A DNA stretch of 64,000 bases from Microvirga flocculans ATCC BAA-817 (GTDB lineage Bacteria > Pseudomonadota > Alphaproteobacteria > Rhizobiales > Beijerinckiaceae), in assembly GCF_000518665.1 (NCBI RefSeq), contig NZ_JAEA01000003.1:62001-126000 (forward strand), read 5' to 3'. The notes under the pieces are model-generated. The model had not been told where the DNA came from and made no database searches. It saw only the letters and a program-made list of their open reading frames with translations. Positions 30,132-38,455 of this stretch are shown here, one piece after another. Numbering within the stretch: position 1 is the first letter of the stretch; every line of letters begins with the position of its first letter. The position numbers and the translations under genes were made by a program.

Positions 30132-31796
30132 TTACATATTCACGTAGTTCGGCCCGCCGCCGCCCTCGGGGGTGGTCCAGGTGATGTTCTGGTTCGGATC
30201 CTTGATGTCGCAGGTCTTGCAGTGGACGCAGTTCTGCGCGTTGATCTGGAACCGCGGGCCGCCCTCGCCCTCGACCCATTCATAGACCCCCGCCGGGCAG
30301 TAGCGCTGCGAGGGGCCGCCGAAGACATCGTGCTCGGAGGCCTTCTGCAGGCTCATATCCTTCACCTTGAGATGAACCGGCTGGTCCTCCTCGTGGTTGG
30401 TGTTGGACAGAAACACCGAGGACAGCTTGTCGAAGGTGAGCACCCCGTCCGGCCTGTCGTACTTGATGGGCTTTGCCTGGGAAAGCGGCAGCAGGCATTC
30501 GTGGTCCGCCTTGCCGTGCTTCATCGTCCCGAAGGGCGACCAGCCGAAGAGTTCGTTGAGCCACATGTCGAGCCCGCCGAGCGCCACGCCTGCCACCGTG
30601 CCGAACTTCGACCAGAGCGGCTTCACGTTGCGCACCCGCTTGAGATCGTGGCCGATGGGCGAGGAGCGCCAGGCCTCCTCGTAGGATGCGACCTCGTCAT
30701 TCGCCCGGCCCGCCTGGAGCGCTGCGAAGACGTGATCGGCGCAGAGCATACCGGACAGGATCGCGTTGTGGCTGCCCTTGATGCGCGGCACGTTTACGAA
30801 GCCCGCGCTGTCGCCGACGAGGCAGCCGCCCGGGAAGCTCAGGCGCGGCACCGATTGCCAGCCGCCCTCCATGATGGCGCGCGCGCCGTAGCCGATGCGC
30901 TTTCCGCCCTCGAACACGTCCCGCACCATCGGATGCGTCTTGAATCGCTGGAACTCGTCGAAGGGCGAGAGCGTCGGGTTCTTGTAGTTGAGGTGCACCA
31001 CGAAGCCGACGGAGACGAGATTGTCGTCGAAATGGTAGAGCCAGGAGCCGCCGCCCGCATCGTTCGGCAGCGGCCAGCCCATGGAGTGGCGCACGAGGCC
31101 TGCCTGGAACTTCTCGGGCTTGACCTGCCAGAGCTCCTTGATGCCGATGCCGTATTTCTGGTGATCGCGGCCCATATTCAGGCCGAACCGTTCGACCATC
31201 TGCTTGGTGAGCGAACCGCGCGCTCCCTCGCCGAAGATGGTGTACTTGGCGCGCAGCTCCATGCCGCGGGTGAAGTTGGCATTGGGCTCGCCATTGCGGC
31301 TGATGCCCATGTCGCCGGTGGCGACGCCCACCACCTTGCCGTCCTCGACCAGCACTTCAGAAGCCGGGAAGCCGGGATAGATCTCGACACCCAGCTCTTC
31401 CGCCTTGCGGCCGAGATAACGGGCGACATTGCCGAGCGAGCCGACGAAATTGCCGTGGTTGTTCATGAGCTTGGGCATGAACAGGTTCGGCAGGCGCACG
31501 CCGCCGGCATGGCCCAGATACAAAAACTCGTCCGCCGTCACTTCCGTCTTGAGCGGCCGGTCGGGATCGGTGCGCCAGTCCGGCAGGAGGGCGTCGAGGC
31601 CGATGGGATCGATCACCGCGCCTGAGAGGATGTGCGCGCCGACCTCGGAGCCCTTCTCGACAACGACCACGGAGATGTCGGCGCCCTGTTCCGCGGCGTG
31701 CTGCTTGAGGCGGATGGCGGTGGCCAAGCCCGCCGGACCCGCGCCCACGACGACGACGTCGAACTCCATCGATTCACGGGCGGGCAGATCGGACAT
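30132..31796 (-). CDS. Electron transfer flavoprotein-ubiquinone oxidoreductase
   Basis: A 554-residue inner-membrane-bound flavoprotein that takes electrons from reduced ETF to the quinone pool, so it links acyl-CoA dehydrogenases such as that at 1438-3216 to respiration. The FAD Rossmann motif GAGPAG is at 18-23. The C-terminal 4Fe-4S site has C500, C523, C526 and C529 (CPAGVY...CVHCKTC), followed by DIKDPNQNITWTTPEGG. The length is normal and all four iron ligands are present. A GGAGGAG site precedes the ATG. It is divergent from the glycosylase gene across 308 bp. Confidence 0.95.
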   Translation of the reverse strand: MSDLPARESMEFDVVVVGAGPAGLATAIRLKQHAAEQGADISVVVVEKGSEVGAHILSGAVIDPIGLDALLPDWRTDPDRPLKTEVTADEFLYLGHAGGVRLPNLFMPKLMNNHGNFVGSLGNVARYLGRKAEELGVEIYPGFPASEVLVEDGKVVGVATGDMGISRNGEPNANFTRGMELRAKYTIFGEGARGSLTKQMVERFGLNMGRDHQKYGIGIKELWQVKPEKFQAGLVRHSMGWPLPNDAGGGSWLYHFDDNLVSVGFVVHLNYKNPTLSPFDEFQRFKTHPMVRDVFEGGKRIGYGARAIMEGGWQSVPRLSFPGGCLVGDSAGFVNVPRIKGSHNAILSGMLCADHVFAALQAGRANDEVASYEEAWRSSPIGHDLKRVRNVKPLWSKFGTVAGVALGGLDMWLNELFGWSPFGTMKHGKADHECLLPLSQAKPIKYDRPDGVLTFDKLSSVFLSNTNHEEDQPVHLKVKDMSLQKASEHDVFGGPSQRYCPAGVYEWVEGEGGPRFQINAQNCVHCKTCDIKDPNQNITWTTPEGGGGPNYVNM

Positions 31797-32104
31797 GGGG
31801 GCTCCTCCTGGGCGCACTCTCAAGCGGCATATAGTTTATATATGAACAATCGAGCCGACTTCTCAAGTCCGGCTCTCGTCCTCGACGCTCTCCTAGCGCC
31901 GTTGCAGCGACACGGAAAGTTCTGTTTCCTCATAAGGTCATGCGAAAGCATCTGCTTTTTGGAGGATGCGCGGGCTCCGATTCGCGGCAATGGGCGGCTT
32001 TCGCGGCAGCCGGGAGCAGAGCGGGACCGGCGCCCGCGCCTTTCCTGGGGGGCCGACACCGCATGCGAGTTGTTCACAGCCCTCAGGACGCTTACATAGA
32101 TCCC
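31797..32104. other. Divergent region between ETF-QO and uracil-DNA glycosylase
   Basis: 308 bp. It contains a short AT-rich stretch (around 31829-31845), then a hairpin with GAGCCG.../...CGGCTC arms (31852-31877) followed by TCGTC, similar to the one at 38366-38399. No convincing gene: frames that extend the glycosylase upstream are low-complexity. Confidence 0.5.
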
Positions 32105-32917
32105 ATGCAGGACTTCCCCTCAGATCGCGATGCCCTTCAGGCGCTGCTCGACTTCCATGTCGAGGCGGGGGTCGATCTTGCGCTCGACGAGACGCCGCAC
32201 AACCGCTTTGCCGAGCCCGCCCCGGCGAAAGCGCCTGTTCCGAAGGCCGCTCCGGCTCCGTCCGCGCCCTCCCCCCGCGCCCTGCCGAAGGCGGCGGCGA
32301 GCGCTCCCGAGGAGGTGGCCAGCCTCGCCCGCGAGCAGGCCCGGCATGCCCTGTCCCTGGAGGAGCTCGAGGCGATCCTGGCGGGCTTCGACGGCTGCGC
32401 CCTGAAATTCTCCGCCAAGAACCTCGCCTTCGCGGACGGCAACCCGGAGGGCCGGGTGATGCTGGTGGGCGAAGCTCCCGGCGCAGACGAGGACCGGATC
32501 GGCAAGCCCTTCATGGGCCGCTCGGGCCAGCTGCTCGACCGGATGCTCGCCACGATCGGGCTCGACCGGACCCAGGTCTATGTGGCTAACATCGTGCCCT
32601 GGCGTCCGCCGGGCAACCGCACCCCGACGCCCCAGGAAGTGGCCATCTGCAAGCCCTTCATCGCACGGCAGATCGAGCTGGCGTCGCCTGAATTCCTGCT
32701 CTGCCTCGGCGGCCCGGCGGCCCAGAACCTCCTCGGGCTCAAGGACGGAATCCTGCGCACCCGGGGCCGATGGTTCACCTACAAGACCGAGGACGGACGC
32801 GAGATCCGGGCGCTTCCGACCCTGCACCCGGCCTATCTCCTGCGCCAGCCCCTGCAGAAGCGTCTCGGGTGGCGGGATTTCCAGGCCCTGCGGAGGGCGC
32901 TCGACGGGCGGGAATGA
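32105..32917 (+). CDS. Uracil-DNA glycosylase, family 4 (UDGa) type
   Basis: A 270-residue base-excision repair enzyme removing uracil from DNA. After an Ala/Pro-rich linker (about 36-70) the catalytic core begins near 85. GEAPGADEDRIGKPFMGRSG is at 122-141 (motif A), PWRPPGNRTPTPQE is at 165-178, and LPTLHPAYLLRQP is the C-terminal motif B. Family 4 enzymes carry a 4Fe-4S cluster on CxxC and CxnC; here only C98, C182 and C200 are visible, since the usual first Cys of CxxC is replaced (FDGC). ATG 32105 gives the shortest sensible protein. Confidence 0.9.
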   Translation: MQDFPSDRDALQALLDFHVEAGVDLALDETPHNRFAEPAPAKAPVPKAAPAPSAPSPRALPKAAASAPEEVASLAREQARHALSLEELEAILAGFDGCALKFSAKNLAFADGNPEGRVMLVGEAPGADEDRIGKPFMGRSGQLLDRMLATIGLDRTQVYVANIVPWRPPGNRTPTPQEVAICKPFIARQIELASPEFLLCLGGPAAQNLLGLKDGILRTRGRWFTYKTEDGREIRALPTLHPAYLLRQPLQKRLGWRDFQALRRALDGRE

Positions 32918-33011
32918 GAGCCGCCGCGCGGGCTGCCTGGAACCGGCCCGTATGGTTACGTTTTAAGCTCATGCGGGATGAGCGGCCTGTGCCGTGCGAA
33001 AAAGGTGAATC

Positions 33012-33878
33012 ATGCGCTGGGAAGACTTTCGAACCTCATCCAATGTGGAAGACCGTCGCGGCATGGGGGTTCCCGGAGGCGCGGGCGGGCTCGGCATCGG
33101 CACCATCGTGGTTCTCGGCCTGATCGGCTGGGCGCTCGGCATCGATCCCCGCCTCCTGATCGGCGGCGCGGAAATGCTCAACGGAGGCGGGTCGGGCTAT
33201 GAGCAGAGCCAGGGCCGCCAGGGCACGCCGCAGGACGAGGCCGGACGCTTCGCATCCGCGATCCTGGGCAACACGGAGGACGTGTGGAGCGCGGTTCTGC
33301 CCCAGCAGGCCAACCGCCGGTACGATCCGCCCAAGCTAGTCCTGTTCTCAGGAGCGACCCGCTCCGGCTGCGGCGGCGCGCAATCGGCCATGGGGCCCTT
33401 CTACTGCCCGCTCGACCAGACCGTTTACATCGACCTCTCCTTCTTCGCGGAGATGCAGCGCCGCTTCCGCGCGGGCGGCGATTTCGCCTATGCCTACGTG
33501 CTGGCCCACGAGGTCGGCCATCATGTGGAGAACCAACTGGGCATCCTGCCCCGGGTGCAGGAGCGCCAGCAGCAGGTGGGCCGTTCGGAGGGCAACCAGC
33601 TCTCCGTGCGCGTCGAGCTGATGGCCGACTGCCTCGCGGGCGTGTGGGCACATCATTCCAACCAGCGCTGGAAGTCCCTCGAGGAAGGCGACATCCAGGA
33701 AGGGATCCGCGCCGCCGAAGCCATCGGCGACGACCGGTTGCAGAAGCAGTCCCAGGGCCGCGTGGTGCCCGATTCCTTCACCCACGGCTCCTCCGAGCAG
33801 CGCATGCGCTGGCTCATGACGGGGCTGAAGAGCGGCCAGATCCAGGCCTGCGATACCTTCAGGGCGGCGCGGCTCTAA
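33012..33878 (+). CDS. Neutral zinc metallopeptidase, YpfJ family
   Basis: A 288-residue membrane-anchored metalloprotease-like protein. An N-terminal Arg/Asp stretch precedes a membrane helix (GIGTIVVLGLIGWALGI, about 28-44). The zinc motif HEVGHH is at 166-171 (H166, E167, H170). GPFYCPLDQTVYIDLSFF and SVRVELMADCLAGVWAHHSN (the third ligand region) flank it, and the family tail HGSSEQRMRWLMTGLKSG is present. The physiological substrate is unknown. It is co-directional with the uracil-DNA glycosylase gene after a 94-nt gap. Confidence 0.9.
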   Translation: MRWEDFRTSSNVEDRRGMGVPGGAGGLGIGTIVVLGLIGWALGIDPRLLIGGAEMLNGGGSGYEQSQGRQGTPQDEAGRFASAILGNTEDVWSAVLPQQANRRYDPPKLVLFSGATRSGCGGAQSAMGPFYCPLDQTVYIDLSFFAEMQRRFRAGGDFAYAYVLAHEVGHHVENQLGILPRVQERQQQVGRSEGNQLSVRVELMADCLAGVWAHHSNQRWKSLEEGDIQEGIRAAEAIGDDRLQKQSQGRVVPDSFTHGSSEQRMRWLMTGLKSGQIQACDTFRAARL

Positions 33879-34372
33879 ATCGAGGGACGCCCCCTCGCCA
33901 TCGGATGGTCCGGCTTCGCATTTCTGCTCAACGCGGACCGGGCCGCAGCAGGGGATCGGGCGCTACCCACGGTTTGATGCCCAGCGATCGAGGAAGACGC
34001 TTCGGTCGGTCATGTCTTTTTAAGATTGCGCGCACCGGGATCCCGCCCGGCCGTCAGTAGATGCGCAGCAGGATCTTCGAACCATCACAATGACGGTCAA
34101 AACAACCGGCAGCTCTAACCTTGCCAGAGGCTTAGGCTGAACTGCCTTGCCGAAATGCCGAAACGCTTCGACAAAACCCGCCCTACTATGAACGACCCCT
34201 CATAAACGAATCTTTTTGCGCAATAAATCTTAAGTAATTTTATTATTTTCTTCATTTTAGAACTATTAAAAACTACTTCAAAATTAAAATATTCTAATTT
34301 TTGCTAGGGCCTATTGCCTTCGACACTTGCATTGATTTACTCCGCCCGCAGCGGAATACGTCGAAAGCACCG
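33879..34372. other. Long leader of the ABC/GATase-like operon with AT-rich patch
   Basis: 494 bp without a gene. The first 300 bp have the usual base composition and nothing clear. From about 34200 to 34305 the composition falls sharply to AT (runs such as TTTTATTATTTTC and AAAATATTCTAA), unlike the rest of the window. This is most likely the promoter/operator of the operon beginning at 34373, and may be a nucleoid-protein binding site. No aptamer of the TPP class is recognised. Confidence 0.5.
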
Positions 34373-35149
34373 ATGAAGACCCCCAGCAACATATTCAGAG
34401 GAGCCACCTCCTTCCTCTTCATCGTCGCAGCCTGGTGGCTGGTCGCGGCCAGCGGGTTCGTGTCGCCGTTTCTGCTTCCTCCCCCCTCGACGGTGCTGGC
34501 GACGGGAATCGAGACCCTTCTCGATGGAAGCCTCCTCCACCACACGTTGGTCAGCGTGCGGCGTCTCGTGGTCGGCTACGGTCTCGCCGTCCTCCTCGCG
34601 CTTCCCCTCGCCTTTCTGCTGAGCGCGTCTTCATCGCTGCGCAGCATTCTCGAGCCGATGCTCGAATTCCTGAGACAGCTTCCACCGCTTGCGCTCATGC
34701 CGCTGCTCATCCTCTGGCTCGGCATCGGCGAGGCGCAGAAGGCGGGCATCATCATCCTCGCCTGCTTCTTCCCGATCTTTCTCGGAGTCGTCGGCGGCAT
34801 CGCGCAATGCGATCCCAAGCTGGTCGAGGTGGGACGGTCCTGCGGGCTGACGCACCAGGAGGTGTTGCGGCGCGTCGTGCTTCCCGCCTCGCTGCCCTCC
34901 ATCGTGATCGGCCTGCGCATCGCCCTCGGCTATGGCTGGCGCGCCCTGGTCGGCGCGGAGCTCGTCGCCTCATCCGCGGGCCTCGGCTACATGATCGTCG
35001 ATGGGGAGAACCTGGCCCGCACAGACATCGTCCTCGTGGGCATCGTCGTCATCGGTTGCCTCGGCGTGCTGGCGGATCTCGGCATTCGCGCGCTGATCGC
35101 GCGGACCGCCCCGTGGCTCGCCGCCCGCACGGAGCTGCGCCATGCTTGA
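34373..35149 (+). CDS. ABC transporter permease, SsuC/TauC type
   Basis: A 258-residue integral membrane subunit of a sulfonate/nitrate/taurine-type importer, with about six membrane helices (residues ~11-31, 62-82, 95-115, 120-138, 180-200, 215-238). The EAA loop that contacts the ATPase reads VEVGRSCGLTHQEVLRRVVLPASLPSI in sense. The start is the ATG of MKTPSNIFRG; an upstream TTG would add non-family residues. It overlaps the ATPase start by 8 nt and opens a five-gene operon. Confidence 0.9.
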   Translation: MKTPSNIFRGATSFLFIVAAWWLVAASGFVSPFLLPPPSTVLATGIETLLDGSLLHHTLVSVRRLVVGYGLAVLLALPLAFLLSASSSLRSILEPMLEFLRQLPPLALMPLLILWLGIGEAQKAGIIILACFFPIFLGVVGGIAQCDPKLVEVGRSCGLTHQEVLRRVVLPASLPSIVIGLRIALGYGWRALVGAELVASSAGLGYMIVDGENLARTDIVLVGIVVIGCLGVLADLGIRALIARTAPWLAARTELRHA

Positions 35150-35906
35150 GACGCGCGGCCTGGGCAAGACCTTCGCCATTCCCGGCCGCCATGTTGCGGC
35201 GGTGTCGGAGGTCGACATCCGGCTGGAACCGGGCAGCTTCACCGCCATCGTCGGGCGCTCGGGCTGCGGAAAGTCGACCCTGCTCCGCCTCCTCGCGAGC
35301 CTCACCGAACCGAGCGCGGGGAGCATTCATTACGCAGGCGGGCAAAAGCCCAATATCGGCTGCGTGTTCCAGGAGCCGCGTCTCATGCCCTGGCTCACGG
35401 TCGCCCGCAACGTCGCATTCGGGCTGAGCGGGAAGCTCCCAAAGGCCGAGCTCGACGCCAGGATCGCAAGCGCCCTTGATCTCGTCGGCCTGACGGCCTT
35501 CCGCGATGCGCATCCGGACCAATTGTCCGGCGGCATGGCGAGCCGGGTCGCCCTGGCCCGCGCGCTCGCCATGAAGCCGGAGCTGCTGCTTCTCGACGAG
35601 CCCTTCGCGGCCCTCGACGCCTTCACGCGCCGAGGCCTCCAGCAGGAGCTGTCGGCCATCTGGCATGCACGGCGCCCGACCATCGTCTTCATCACACACG
35701 ATGTGGAAGAAGCGGTGCTTCTGGCCGATACCGTTCTGCACATGGATGCAGGCCGCATCGTCGACAGCATCCATGTCCCGCTGCGCCATCCGCGCGAGCC
35801 CACCGATCCCGCCCTCATCGCGCTCCGACGCCGCATTCTCGCAGGGCTATCGCAGCCCGTCTCCGCTGTCTCCCCTCTCACCAACCAAGAAGAGTCGATC
35901 TCATGA
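35142..35906 (+). CDS. ABC transporter ATP-binding protein, SsuB type
   Basis: A 254-residue cytoplasmic ATPase of the nitrate/sulfonate/taurine class. Walker A GRSGCGKST is at 38-46, the Q-loop is at VFQEPR near 75-80, the ABC signature LSGGM is at 128-132, Walker B/D-loop LDEPFAALD is at 151-159, and the switch His follows in ITHDVEEA. The signature has Met after LSGG instead of the usual Gln/Glu, a tolerated change. It overlaps both its neighbours (8 nt with the permease, 4 nt with the binding protein), so the operon is translationally coupled. Confidence 0.94.
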   Translation: MLETRGLGKTFAIPGRHVAAVSEVDIRLEPGSFTAIVGRSGCGKSTLLRLLASLTEPSAGSIHYAGGQKPNIGCVFQEPRLMPWLTVARNVAFGLSGKLPKAELDARIASALDLVGLTAFRDAHPDQLSGGMASRVALARALAMKPELLLLDEPFAALDAFTRRGLQQELSAIWHARRPTIVFITHDVEEAVLLADTVLHMDAGRIVDSIHVPLRHPREPTDPALIALRRRILAGLSQPVSAVSPLTNQEESIS

Positions 35907-36865
35907 AGACATTGCTCCAAAGCGCCGCCCTCGGCCTTGCCCTGGTCATGGGCCTCGCGCCACAGACGCGCGCGGCCGATAAGCCCGAGGTGGTGCGGAT
36001 CACCTATGTGTCCTCGCCCTTCAACGTGCCCTCCATCGTCATGCGCGCCAAGGGCTACCTGGAAGAAGCGTTCAAGCCGTTCGGCATTCGCGTCGAATCT
36101 CCCGAGATCACGTCCGGCGCGGCGCAGGTCCAGGCCATCGCCGCCGGCGAGATCCAGATCGCCAGCGTGCTCGGCGGCACTTCCGCCATTCTCGGCAAGG
36201 CCAACGGCGCGGATGTCCAGGTGATCGCCGCCTACAGCCGCAGCCCGAAGGCCTTCGGCATCCTGGCGCGGGGCGACGGCCCCTCCTCCGTCGCGGATCT
36301 CAAGGGCAAGACCGTCGCGGGTCCCAAGGGCACGACCCTGCATCAGCTCCTCGCCGCCGCCCTCGCGAAGGCAGGCCTGACCCTCAGCGACGTCAATCAC
36401 GTCAACATGGACCTGGGCGCGGCCCGCGCGGCGCTCCTGGCGGGCAAGGTCGATGCGGCGACGCTCGCAGGCAACAACGCCCTCGCGGTCGAGCAGGCCG
36501 GCGGCAAGATCATCGCCAACGGCGACGGCATCATCGCGCCCACGACGGTCATCGGCGTGCGCGGCGAGTTCCTGCGCAACCATCCCGATCTCGTCGAGGC
36601 CTATCTTGCAGCCCACCGCAAGGCGCTCGACTTCATGGCCGAGAATCCGGATGAGGCCCTGAAGCTCGCCGCCGAGGAGCAGAAGATCTCCCTCGACGAC
36701 GCCCGCCGCATGATGGGCTGGTACGATTTCTCCATCCGCATGACCGACAAGGACGTGGCGAACCTCGCCGACGAACAGGCCTTCATGGTGTCGAGCGGGA
36801 TGCTCAAGAAGACCATCGACATCAAGGCCGATCTCATCGCTCCGAAGGCATTCGAACTGAAATGA
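35903..36865 (+). CDS. ABC transporter substrate-binding protein, SsuA/NMT1 type
   Basis: A 320-residue periplasmic binding protein with a signal peptide (MKTLLQSAALGLALVMGLAPQTRAAD, cleavage after RAA) and the NMT1/SsuA-type fold: VVRITYVSSPFNVPSIVMRAKGYLEEAFKPFGI, IASVLGGTSAIL, DLKGKTVAGPKGTTLHQLLAAAL and a dyad of lobes. The class imports aliphatic sulfonates, taurine, nitrate, or pyrimidine/thiamine precursors; the ligand cannot be chosen from sequence. It overlaps the ATPase and the next gene by 4 nt each (ATGA). Confidence 0.9.
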   Translation: MKTLLQSAALGLALVMGLAPQTRAADKPEVVRITYVSSPFNVPSIVMRAKGYLEEAFKPFGIRVESPEITSGAAQVQAIAAGEIQIASVLGGTSAILGKANGADVQVIAAYSRSPKAFGILARGDGPSSVADLKGKTVAGPKGTTLHQLLAAALAKAGLTLSDVNHVNMDLGAARAALLAGKVDAATLAGNNALAVEQAGGKIIANGDGIIAPTTVIGVRGEFLRNHPDLVEAYLAAHRKALDFMAENPDEALKLAAEEQKISLDDARRMMGWYDFSIRMTDKDVANLADEQAFMVSSGMLKKTIDIKADLIAPKAFELK

Positions 36866-37485
36866 TCGACGCATTGCTCCTCGATTGCGAGCAGACCGAG
36901 GGCGGGCTGAACATTCTCATGAAGCGGCCCGACCTCGGCTCCAGGCTCGATGTCGTCAACCTCTACGGTCTCGAACGGACGGACCTGTCCGGCTATCGCG
37001 GATTGCTGATCGGCCTCCACGCCGACCAGCGCTATCTCGCAGGCCGCCGGGCCCAGATCGAGGCTTATCTCGCAAGAGGCGGCACGGTCGTGTTCTGCGG
37101 CCATGTCTCCTATCCCATCCTTCCCGAGCTTCATCCCTATCGGCCGATCCAGAACTACAGGGTCGAGGATCTGGACGTATCCCGCGTCTGCGAGCACCCG
37201 GTCTGGGCAGGCGTTGACACCAAAGACCTGACCTGGCGGCGGGGCGTCGCGGGATTCTATGGGCGCGGCTTCAATCCGCCTCCGCAGGGCGCGACGATCA
37301 TCCATGGCCTCGGGCCGGACCGGCACCCGGTCGATTTCGAGTGCAGGCCCGCCGCGGGCGGACGTCTCCTGGTCCATGCGGGCGCGGATCTGTGGGGCTA
37401 TCTCGAAGCCGATTCCAGCGCGGCGCGCATCGGCCCGCAACTGCTCGACTGGCTCCGCGCCGGCATTCAGGGAGGACGCCCATGA
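36862..37485 (+). CDS. Uncharacterised ThuA/class-I-amidotransferase-like protein A of the ABC operon
   Basis: A 207-residue cytoplasmic protein without a signal peptide. I do not recognise a named family. The order of beta strands suggests a flavodoxin-like glutamine-amidotransferase-like/ThuA fold: LLLDCEQTEGGLNILM at the start, YRGLLIGLHADQRYLA then IEAYLARGGTVVFCGH (C79) at 67-81, and an HPVWAGVDTKDLTWRRGVAGFYG segment near 112-134. There is no GxCxG nucleophile elbow and no evident Cys-His-Glu triad, so amidotransferase activity is not claimed. It overlaps the binding protein and the next gene by ATGA, so it is surely part of the transport operon. It shares this layout with the following gene. 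Confidence 0.75.
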   Translation: MIDALLLDCEQTEGGLNILMKRPDLGSRLDVVNLYGLERTDLSGYRGLLIGLHADQRYLAGRRAQIEAYLARGGTVVFCGHVSYPILPELHPYRPIQNYRVEDLDVSRVCEHPVWAGVDTKDLTWRRGVAGFYGRGFNPPPQGATIIHGLGPDRHPVDFECRPAAGGRLLVHAGADLWGYLEADSSAARIGPQLLDWLRAGIQGGRP

Positions 37486-38132
37486 CTGTCGCCGTGCTCG
37501 ATGGCGGTTGCTATTACCACCACGACATCATCTACGGGGAACGCTTCCGCCATTGCTTCGACCGGGCGATCTATGCGCCGGATCTGACGGATGGCGCGCT
37601 CGAAGGCGTCAAGGCCCTGATCGTCGCCGACCGGATCAGCCCGACGATCCTGCGCGAGAAGCGGCGCATCCTGCACGCCTTCCTCCAGAACGGCGGAACC
37701 CTCATCGTGCTGGGCGAGAACCAGGCCCATACCTGGGCTCCCGGCGTGGAATGGACGTTCCGTCCCACGAACTTCTGGTGGTGGCTCGACAAGGACGTGG
37801 ACCCCGGCCACAGGATCGTGGAGCCCGACCACGAGATCTTCCGGCATGTGGCGCCCAAGGATGTGATCTGGCACTTCCATGGCCTGCTGCATCCGCCGAA
37901 AGGGGCCGTTCCGCTCGTGACGATCGCGCCGGAAGCGGGCGGCGGCCCGGACGGGACGATCCTCTACGATCACCGCGGCATCGCGGACGGCAAGGGCCGC
38001 CTGATCGTGACGACCCTCGACCCCTTCTATCACACCGGCAGCTATTTCATGCCGGCGGCGCAGCGCTTCCTCACCGGGCTCCTGGACTGGACGGACGCAG
38101 CGTTCAGAAACCGGAAGACGCTCTCTCCCTGA
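37482..38132 (+). CDS. Uncharacterised ThuA/class-I-amidotransferase-like protein B of the ABC operon
   Basis: A 216-residue cytoplasmic protein, a divergent paralogue of its upstream neighbour. Shared landmarks align in order: VAVLDGGCYYHHDIIYG, GVKALIVADRISPTIL, ILHAFLQNGGTLIVLGEN (71-80) against the GGTVVFCGH block, DHEIFRHVAPKDVIWHFHG against EHPVWAGVDTKDLTW, and KGRLIVTTLDPFYHTGSYFM. The Cys of the first protein is Leu here. The many His, Trp and Tyr residues in the middle suggest a ligand pocket. I recognise no function. The start overlaps the previous stop by ATGA. Confidence 0.75.
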   Translation: MTVAVLDGGCYYHHDIIYGERFRHCFDRAIYAPDLTDGALEGVKALIVADRISPTILREKRRILHAFLQNGGTLIVLGENQAHTWAPGVEWTFRPTNFWWWLDKDVDPGHRIVEPDHEIFRHVAPKDVIWHFHGLLHPPKGAVPLVTIAPEAGGGPDGTILYDHRGIADGKGRLIVTTLDPFYHTGSYFMPAAQRFLTGLLDWTDAAFRNRKTLSP

Positions 38133-38278
38133 AGAGCCTTTCTCCGCCGCGCGACCGTTGCGCGGCGGGCTTCCTGTTCAAACGCAGGACGAGCCTCGGA
38201 ACGAGTGCGGTCTTCTCCCGCCGCAACTATATCCGACATCCCGAGCATGCTATCTTGACCCGCATCTCTTTGGGACTT

Positions 38279-38297
38279 GTATGCCGATATAGCATAC
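38279..38297. promoter_or_regulatory. Perfect dyad GTATGC...GCATAC
   Basis: 6-bp arms with a 7-bp AT-rich spacer, about 200 bp before the cyclase start. Possible operator, unproven. Confidence 0.35.
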
Positions 38298-38365
38298 GGA
38301 AAGCCGGGACGATCCGGCCCGTCGCGGGACGAGCGGACCTCTTGCCTTCCCCATGCGCTACCGTT

Positions 38366-38399
38366 AGAGCCGACTTCACTGACGTGGAATCGGCTCTCG
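38366..38399. repeat. GAGCCGA...TCGGCTC inverted repeat
   Basis: 8-bp perfect arms (AGAGCCGA/TCGGCTCT) and weaker inner pairing, followed by CGTC. Similar to the hairpin at 31852-31877 (GAGCCGACTT start, CGGCTCTCGTC end), so probably two copies of one dispersed element. Confidence 0.55.
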
Positions 38400-38412
38400 T
38401 CTTTGCCATGCC

Positions 38413-38455
38413 GCATTTTTTATCGAAGAACCGGATCCACTTCGCCGAAAAATGC
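38413..38455. repeat. Dispersed intergenic element with AAGTGGATCCGGTT core
   Basis: Ends GCATTTTT and AAAAATGC. On the minus strand it reads GAGCATTTTTCGGCGAAGTGGATCCGGTTC-like, close to the left end of the element at 41731-41865 (GAGCATCG..., AAGTGGACCCGGTTTTC). Such elements recur in Rhizobiales genomes. Confidence 0.65.

Noticed and set aside
31842-32099. Small plus-strand ORF (MNNRADFSSP...) in the ETF-QO/glycosylase gap
   Set aside because: It is encoded partly by a hairpin repeat and has no plausible ribosome site or domain.
34137-34372. TPP-type riboswitch for the NMT1-like importer
   Set aside because: No CTGAGA and no ACCTGA...GATAATGCC-like blocks; the leader is merely AT-rich.
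36862-37485. Calling the first unknown protein a glutamine amidotransferase
   Set aside because: No GxCxG elbow and no His/Glu pair in the expected positions; only the fold order is suggestive.
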